Below are positions 41,901 through 50,900 of a stretch of 64,000 nt of DNA, in pieces (position 1 is the first letter of the stretch; each line of letters begins with the position of its first letter). Under the pieces are notes generated by a model. That model was not told the DNA's origin. It saw only the letters and a program-made list of their open reading frames with translations, and did no database searches. The position numbers were made by a program, and so were the translations under genes. Origin of the DNA: Steromphala cineraria (lineage: Eukaryota > Mollusca > Gastropoda > Trochida > Trochidae); the NCBI GenBank assembly GCA_916613615.1, contig OU744730.1:18889406-18953405 (forward strand), in the 5' to 3' direction.

Positions 41901-44900
41901 TGCTCCCTGGAGGGGTGGTCAAGTGACCACAGTCATCTGGCTGGACATTGATGAATAACTAGGCTTGACCACAGTGTTCTGGGGGGAAAGCTTGTATGAT
42001 TAGTGTTTTGAAGTGTTCTACATGTGATGGAGTGACCAGCGTGATAGAAGTTTTGTGACGGGTTGTAAGGTTATCTATATGCAAGATATAGATTGGTAAG
42101 ACTTAGATAAATGTCTTTTTTGACAAAGGAGCTTGGTATGTCTAGGATTATGGCCAAGAAACTCTCCATTCGTTGAAATAAGGGATTCCAAGTCCTTTAT
42201 TTTCAAGGAATGGAGAGTTAGGAGAATATCACCCTGCTAAAATTACACTCAAATTGAGGAAAAGACATACCTTGGAATGATCAAACTTAAAAAGAATTTT
42301 AAGACTATATAAGTGTAATTACACCATGGGCATGTGTTTTCAAATGTTTATCCATTTTCAAGTTATTTGTTTATTATGGCTAAAACTTAAGTAAGTGTTA
42401 AATTTCCCTGTGTTTTCAGAGGTATTATGCAATTTACAGTTGTTTTGATGATGTTTTACTGTTATGTCAGACTTTGATTGACAACCTATCTGTCCTGGAC
42501 ATTAACACTGAATCTAGTTGTCGGGTGATTTTTTTCAAGTGTGCTACACAATATGTAATGTGGTTTTGACATGGCTTTGTGACAGAAGCGTTGATATATT
42601 TTACAGTTATGCAAAAATTTGATGGATAATATGTCTGACCAGAAGTTTGATATTGAGGAGGTGCTGTTTTTGTATGCATGTACACATGACTTCTTTGTTT
42701 TTGTGGAAGAGACCTTTTGACTGTCGATGAAGAACTTTTATAAATGACCTCCATAGCAAAGTTTTTCAATAAAAAGATGATTTGTAGGCTAGGTACACGG
42801 CCTGGAACATGGAAACCAGATTTCTTTAGGAGTGAATTGATGATTGAATGATTTATGTGATAATTTGTTTGAAATATTTGAATCTTGGTAATAACCAGCA
42901 TGTTCAACCATGTTTATTTCTTTATCATTGATATATAGGCGTTGTATCATGTAGGTGAAAGTTCCAAGGCTCGACTTAAGTATCCTCTGGACTTTCACAC
43001 TGGGCAATCTATGTATCATTTTGGATCAGTTGTGATTGTCACTCTTCAAGGAAAGTGTAATTAAAAATTCTATGGCCGACTTTGGATCATTTTGGAAAAA
43101 ACATCTATTATTTTGGTCTTTTGGCACTGAGGTGGTCTTTAATTGTGAATAATGAGAGAAAACTGTGATTTGTGTCAAGGCAAGCAGTTATCTCAATATA
43201 ACTTGAATAAGACCAGGAATTTCTTCAGTATTTTTGTGACATCTTTCTGCTAAGGTATGTTTGTTTGAAAATACTCTGATAAGAAAATGTTTTTGATGTA
43301 ATGGGTTCTTGAAAATTTATCCCTCTTTCTGAAAATAATTTGATATAAGATTTATGATTAACATTGAATGGAAATTATTTTGAAAAATAAGTTTAATTTT
43401 TCATGTCGGGTTTATTTATGTTTAAATGTGTCATAGGGCCGGGGTGATAGCGTTCAATTTATTATATCATTTAAACAGCTTAATTTTGCTTCATTAACAT
43501 GTCAAATCATTATTACATTTCAAAAAATATTATTCAAAAATGTGAATAAGGTATTCAAATTTTAAGCCAACATGTAATGTTGATTGAAGACTCTTAAATG
43601 ATGAATTTGATAAACACAAGACCACATAAGTTAAATATTTCTATAAAAAAGAATATTTCAAAAAGGAAGAAATTAACTTCTCTACCATTTGTCATTTTCC
43701 GCAACTTTTTCTAATAGATAGGTGACATGCCTGATGATAAAAGTCGTTAGCAGATGAAAGAATGTTTACCTGTATATAATCTAGGCCCCGGGGGTTTACC
43801 TGCAACTCTGATGTTCTTGCTAAGGCCATTACAGGCATGTTGACTATGTGAACGGACACACACATTACCGCATGACCTGAGTATTTGACACAACCGGGGT
43901 TGTGCGTTGTCGAAGGTTCCGCGATGTTTTCCTCAATTTACCCCTCTAATGACTTTATCTTGTAAACTTGACTCCTGTGCTGAAGTTGCCGGTCATTTAA
44001 GGTATTCTGGGTATTTGCTGTGTTTATGACATTGGATTTGGATTTTAATGTTTCATATGAGGGAATATTCACTGGGGAAATATAGTTGAGGACTCGTGTT
44101 TAGTTTTGCTAATCTAAGGTATGACTGGTATTTTTGGTATTTGTATGTTATACACATTTTGGTTTGGATTGAGCTCACATGATTTACAGGATATGATATT
44201 AATTTGATTAGATGTATTTTGATTATTTCCTGGGCATATGTGATATGGCAGAATATTCTCTTTAAATATACTTGTCAACAAATAAAGGAGTTGCTGTTGT
44301 GAAATGTATAAGCAGATCAGAAAGATAAAGTCATTTTAAACATTTTAGAATATTCCTCTCAAATCTGAAATCTTAGTCATTTCCTGCTTCATATGATTTT
44401 TTTATAATTTTTTGTAATTTCCAGACTCTGTACAATTTTTTTTGTCTTTATTTGCTCCCATTCAATGAACATACCTTTCTAGCATGCAATCAGAATGTAA
44501 GAATGCAGTTGTGAAATTTGAATAAACCATACATTTGCAAATGAAATTATGAACTAAATTGATAAGTATATCTGTTTAAAAACATGACAACTAGACAATA
44601 ATTTATCATATACAAATAAATATTCAAAATATTCCTAATAACAATAATGTCTTATAAATGATTTAATAAAAGATTTAATAATTTTATACAAATGGATTTT
44701 ACCTTATTCATATGTTATTCATATTTTAAATATTTCATATACATTGATAAATGACAATTTTCAGAAAAAAAAAATTCTAAAAAAAATAAAAAAGACTATT
44801 TTTTGCATTTTCTCATTTCCTTGTCTTCCCTTCCAGTTGAGACTTCTCGGACGAGACTAAACAGTGATTCAGATGAAAGTCCTCTCCCGATACGCAAGGT

Positions 44901-47900
44901 CATCAAACCAGACTTTAATCTGCTCCTTAACGACAGTTTCGACGTAAGTAAAAGATCCGTTTAAGCTTAGCTGTATTGTAATGTCATTATCTCCTTTCCA
45001 ACAGTTGTGATGTTAATTATTGATTAAGGTTAGTCGTTTTATACCGTTGTATTTCAGCGATGACAGACCTTTGGTTTGGGGCGACAGATTCCTCAATAAC
45101 ATGTTAAAAATACTTATAGAGGACATGAACATTTGCAGATTTATAGTCCTTTTCTATATACTGTTAGTGTAAAATTATAACGGATAACTTTTGTAAATGG
45201 CATCTAATATTTTCAACCCATCCATTATTAACTTGGCAATTCCTGATGATTTTGTTTGATTTTCATGTTTAGGTGTAAAATATGTTCATAGATAAAAATT
45301 CTGATATTATATAATTCAAGGCCTTAGATTTTATCCATACAACTCATAAGCCTCACATTTAAGTAAAAAGTTTGTTTTAAGCATGTGACATATGTTGAAT
45401 GGAGAAATGTTTGTAAACAAACACCATATCTCATATTTTACTTCAAATTACTTGAATCAAGCTCAAATATTGCCATCAAGCCTATGAAAGTCTATGCCTG
45501 TTGATTAAAGTAACTGTTCGATTCAATGACCTTTGGCTATGAAGCGACCAGTAATTACTCTTGGTTCTAATTAGTGGTAATTACCTTTCGTCCGCCAATC
45601 AAAGATCAAGATAGATGGCCTCACATAAAGCTTCAGTATAGCAAAGCAGATTTTCTGTTATGTAGATAGTTGAAGGTACGTTTCAAAGTTGTTTTGTCCG
45701 ATATAAGAAAAGTAATTATGATGAACATCTTAGTATATTCCTACTAAACCTTATTATATGTCCAAGTTTACTGTCTGTGCTATTATAGGCACTGCTAAAC
45801 CAATTCTGATTAATGATGAAAATTATGACATTGTTCCTATAAGTTTATGACTCTTGCAAGACATTTTTATGGCGATGCTTATAGATATGGCAGAGATATT
45901 GTCAATATATAAGACAAACATGACAATGAAGAGATATATAGCAGAAATGGACTTTGTAGGCCTTACATCGTCGTTTAAGAAACTGAAAATTTGTTTGTTG
46001 TTTGATGAACATCTTGCCTCAGCAACGTTTCAAGGATATGTAGTAAGTTACATTTTGGGTTTTAAGATTGTCTTCAGCTCTTATTATTTCATTTTGGGAC
46101 TTAGTTAAAGAATGATTGGAGGTTTACAGTTTTGAGTTTGTCATAAAAGGAACTATGTATTCATTGACAAGTTCTTTAACATTTAGCCCATAAGCCACGG
46201 CCCCCTTACTTAGCAGCCTTTGCTAAGGTTTACCTTACCTCCTATCATTTAACATGGCACTAAGGTTACCTTAGTGACTTACAAATACCTAAAGGCTTTG
46301 TGAAGGGGGCCAGGTCAGCTTATAGAAGTTTTTCATATCTGGTGCCCATGTTTTTCCTAATTTGGATCAAGTTTTTAGCATTGTTAATCTAATGGCATTT
46401 TTCAACAAGGTTGAGATTCGAGAGAGTACTGACATGTTTTGAAGATGTGACTAATTACCTCTCTACCTGTTGCAGGAGGAAGCTTCAGAGGACGAAGAGA
46501 GTGTAACGGAGGCGCGGCATCGAGTCCAGGCCTCCCAGATCTCACCTCTCTCGCCCGTCTCACCCGTACATGACCATATCACACCCAACATGGATCGACC
46601 CAGTGAGTAGTTCACCATCTTGAAATAGATTTTAACTTGAAAAGTGTCATCCAACACACAGTTTGGCCGAGTGCAAACTGAATATTGTAATTTTATATAT
46701 GTCTAGTGAGATATATCTGACTTTTAACACTGAAGAAAGAGAAAATGTCTTTTTTTATTATATAAGGGAACTATTTTATCCATTGCTCAAAAAGAATTGA
46801 ATGAGTGAAACTCACCTACTTATGCTGAGAAACTGTTTGAAATTTGTTAAGGACATGATAATGCAGTGTTGAAAAAAAGAGAAGCTGTTATCTTGATATG
46901 ATATACTGTGTTTTGAGATTCATCTGAGTGTGATGAGCTTGATTATCAGGTAAGATCAGAGTTCGATTTGACCCAGTTATCTCCCTTTACCAAACTGTTG
47001 CTTAGCAACACAACCAAAATGTTTTGACACCAGGCACAGTTTGCTAACAAAAATTGCATTGTTTGCACAGTTTGCAGTTGAAAATTCTAGAAAGTTGTTG
47101 AAACCTGCCATAACCCATCCCACTAACAAGAACATCCCTGTTTGTGACTGACTTCCTGCATTGTGACACGTGTGTCATGAGCATGCTACAGGAAGTAGGA
47201 CTTGCAGCCATCACTGGTTTGTTTCCTAACATTGTTTGACACTCTAACTTTCTCCTAACAGTCCTGCGCGAGGGTTCAGCGGCAGAAAGAGCATGCAAAC
47301 TTCAGCGTCGTCACACCATCATGGTCTGCGAGTCTCCAACAGAAGGCAAGGTAATCCAGAAAGAGTTACCTCCCTTAGAGGAAGATCCTGAACGGGAGGA
47401 AGAAGAGGAAGTTGAATTCCAATCACAATGTTCTGCGTCTCAATACACTAGTCTGCCTGCATATTGCTCAGGCAACTTCCGCAGGCATCAGACCAATCCA
47501 AACAGTGCCAGACAAATGGCGTCTGAAAGAACTGAACATAGAAAGTCCTCTGCGGGGAGCTTAAGTGCAATCCCCGAGGTGGACGATAGTTGTGATGTTT
47601 CTGATCATGTGCATGAAGGTGACCTCTCTGAACTCAATGCCTCTGAATTGATGCATGTCAACTGGAACCGAGCATGTCCGCGTGAGACTGCCTCGGGATC
47701 AAATAATCACGTGCAGTGCCAGGATTGTCGACCCAGACCTGTAAGTACACTGATCTCTCCTCTCCTCTAACTCCCACTCCCTCCCTCACTGGTTGGTCAC
47801 TCGGCAGGGCAAGCTCCTAACATGGTTCTTTCAAGTGTTAAATACAACCCTGAAGTTCTATTTTGTTGAATACTCACTTACCCCAGGGTTTCATTCAAGG

Positions 47901-50900
47901 CCTGGCTTATATTCTAAGTTGAGTCCTTTTTTGGCGAATCCCTCAGTTCGAGACTGTTCTGCTTTTGTGGTATCGCGCAAACGCTAATCTAGGTTGTTCA
48001 GGACTTACCACAGGGTTTTATTTTGAAGATGAGTTCATTTTACTTAATTACAACTTAACCCTATATAAGGGTATAGGAAATAAGAATAAGATATAAGAAA
48101 GCTATTATTATTATTATTACTTGAACTGGTCAACTAAGAACCATGATAGAAGTTTGCCTCGTTAAATTTTGTCATTGTTGCATGACTTATCATTGCATGC
48201 AGTTGAGAAGAATTCATCAATTGATGTTTTTAAAAGTATTGTAAATTATTGTTTTTCTTTAAATGTGATTTGTTAAATTTTATTTTCAGAACATAATTCT
48301 GATCATATGTTGATTTTAAAAAAAGGTGTTGTGACACCTCAAACATCTGAGCATGTTCTTGCATGGTCTCTATAAATTATTTCTATGATATCATGCTTTT
48401 CTCTGAGGGCAGGTTATGTATGATACATAATAATGCTGGAAATCATCAAAATTGAGTTTTATTTGGAATAAGTGTACAAAGCTAATTTAAAAGGTTTTGA
48501 TATAAAATGGTACAAATTGTTGTTTGATTTCGCACTGAAGTGTAAGAAATATATCAGCACTCCGTAAATTAAGAAATCTTCAAATTTATCAATAAGGAAC
48601 TTCTAAATGTCTCTCAAAGAAGTCAAGTTTTTTATCGTACTTTTTAAAAGTTTTATTTATGTAATAGTGTAGTTTAGTATCGCATATCACAGTGAGCTAG
48701 TTTTGCCTGAGCATGTTAGTGTTTTCTATTTAATTCTCGATTTGTGCCTGTTTGCTGTTTTAGTTGTCAATGTACCAGGACCTATTCCAACGCCCAATTC
48801 GCCATCCTTATGTCATAGAGGTATTCCTATGAGATGCGCTGGTTTATTTGTTTATTTAGCGCTAGACTTGTGTTGGTTCAGTCTTGTGCACTGTTTGTGG
48901 ACGTTTTTGTTCAAAGTTTGTTTTTTGCCTGTTTGAAAAAAGCATCCCAGTTTTTGAGATTTGATTTTGAACACGTTGATTGTGCGATCTTTGCACAGTC
49001 TTTGCTCTTTTTTTCACACATTAGTTGAATTTATGACAAGTTTTTCAAATAAGGAGTTATAGATAAATATTTAATATTTGTCCTGATACTTAAAAATAAC
49101 ACAAGCATGAAAAACATGGGCTTACATGTCTAACAGATTGTAATATTCATGTTAAACATTTCTATTTTACAGTACATCAATCTGAAGCATCAAGTTTTGT
49201 GTCTAAACTTACACTGTGTTATATGAAACATCTAAATCAAAATTGTAATTGAGCACACTCTATGCATGAACTCAGTTTTCAAATCTTAAGATCTTTCCCC
49301 TCTTGCTCACATTTTTCGTTTTGAGATTTAAAATCTTATTTGGGTTCAGAGAGTTGAATACAATACAAGGGTCATTATTATTTTTTTTAAATATTTATTT
49401 TGGCATCTTTATATTCTTAAGAATCATTAAAAAATAAAATAGGGTCATTATTGCTTTTGCTTGCTTTTAGCTGCAGAAAAAAGGGAAATTAATCATGGAT
49501 CACCTGTGTGCTCATCAACTATCTATATTCACAGAATATCTGAGACTATGTCATGAAATTGTGTCCATTCTTGCCCCCCATAAAAAATATTTATACATGT
49601 GCTGTTCATAATCAAGTGTATGTCTTCAGTGTGCCTAGACAAGCCAGGGGTATATATATATATATCGCATATGTATATAAGACTAATGGAAATAGTAAAT
49701 GCTTTCCTGGCAGCAAATGAAAATAAAAGTATTTTTATACAGACTTTTACTACTGTCTCTTTCTAATGTCCTCACAAAACCTTACTTCAAAACTTTAATC
49801 TGCAAATCATTCAGGAAACCATCGTGCTTTCACATAAGTGCCAGTGAAAATTTACTGTTACAAAGTTCTTATACTTGATATTGACTAATAACACATATCT
49901 TGAATATATCAACTTCATGACTTGAAACATTCAAACTGTCAAAGACTTCTTTATAACATAAAAAATATCAATTATCAAGATAAAGAAATATTTTGAATTT
50001 TCACAATCACAACTTTTTTCATTTAAGCACAAATTCAATCTCAAAACACTTAGTGGTCCTACTCTGCATTCAAGTTAGTTAAAATCCAGGTTTTACAATT
50101 GTTATTCAGCGTAGTTATATACGGTATATTTCGGAATCAATGTCTTGATATGGTCATGTTGATCATCTTACATCACGATACAGGCATGCAAACAGTCTTA
50201 AATTAAATAATTAAGTAACAGTAATCTCCCATTCCAAGTCTCTATTCATATTTGACGGCCTGATTCTAGTTCAGTAACCATGATAGCCGTGTGAATGACC
50301 CACAAAATATTCCACACCTATCTAGTCCATGATCCCTTCAATGACATCCAAACCATTCCAACCCCAAGTTTTCCGCCATCTTGTCCATGATGTACATGTC
50401 ACATGATCTCTTTCAGAAGAAGTGGCAGAACCCGATCGAGTGTCTCAACTTGACGCTGGAGGAAGTGACCCACATCAGAACGGTCCTGACGAAGGCTGAA
50501 CTAGAGTCTCTCATCACCCAGCCAGAGCTGTACTCGCAGGTGGCCAAGGGAAAGGTATGAGCAGCGGACATTGAATAAAAACTGTAGCAATGGCATATTC
50601 AGGCCTTGCCCAAACGCCTACATTTCATTTAGCAAGGGATTGAGGTGCTTGTCTAGCTTGCTGTGATAGTGTATCTTGCAAGGAGATACCTTTTTTGTAA
50701 CATCAAGGATCGATTAAGTTAGCCTTTAAAAAGAAAAAAATGTTTTGTGAAGATAATGTTTTTTGCTTCTTGAATGTTAAGTTTCTCATTATCAAAAGGG
50801 TAGTAGAAAGCAATAAAAGCCTATATTTCATGTTTACTATTTCATAACATTTCAAGATTTTTTTCTTCCAATATTTCATTTCAATCCAGTAGGTGTACAT

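Larger units (their letters stand above)
36812..44836 (+). other. Spire intron E-F, 8 kb
   Basis: It holds a ~110-bp three-copy tandem repeat (38313..38640), a ~110-bp tandem array with a perfect palindrome (41309..41800) and a foldback (42120..42285), listed separately. On the - strand a 146-codon frame at 42467..42907 is open but unrecognised. The rest is AT-rich with nothing identified. Confidence 0.8.

Noticed and set aside
42467..43019. A 146-codon - strand frame and an overlapping 76-codon frame
   Set aside because: No recognisable family, no clear splice signals or codon bias, and AT-rich composition. Long for chance, so a search is worthwhile, but I cannot support a gene.
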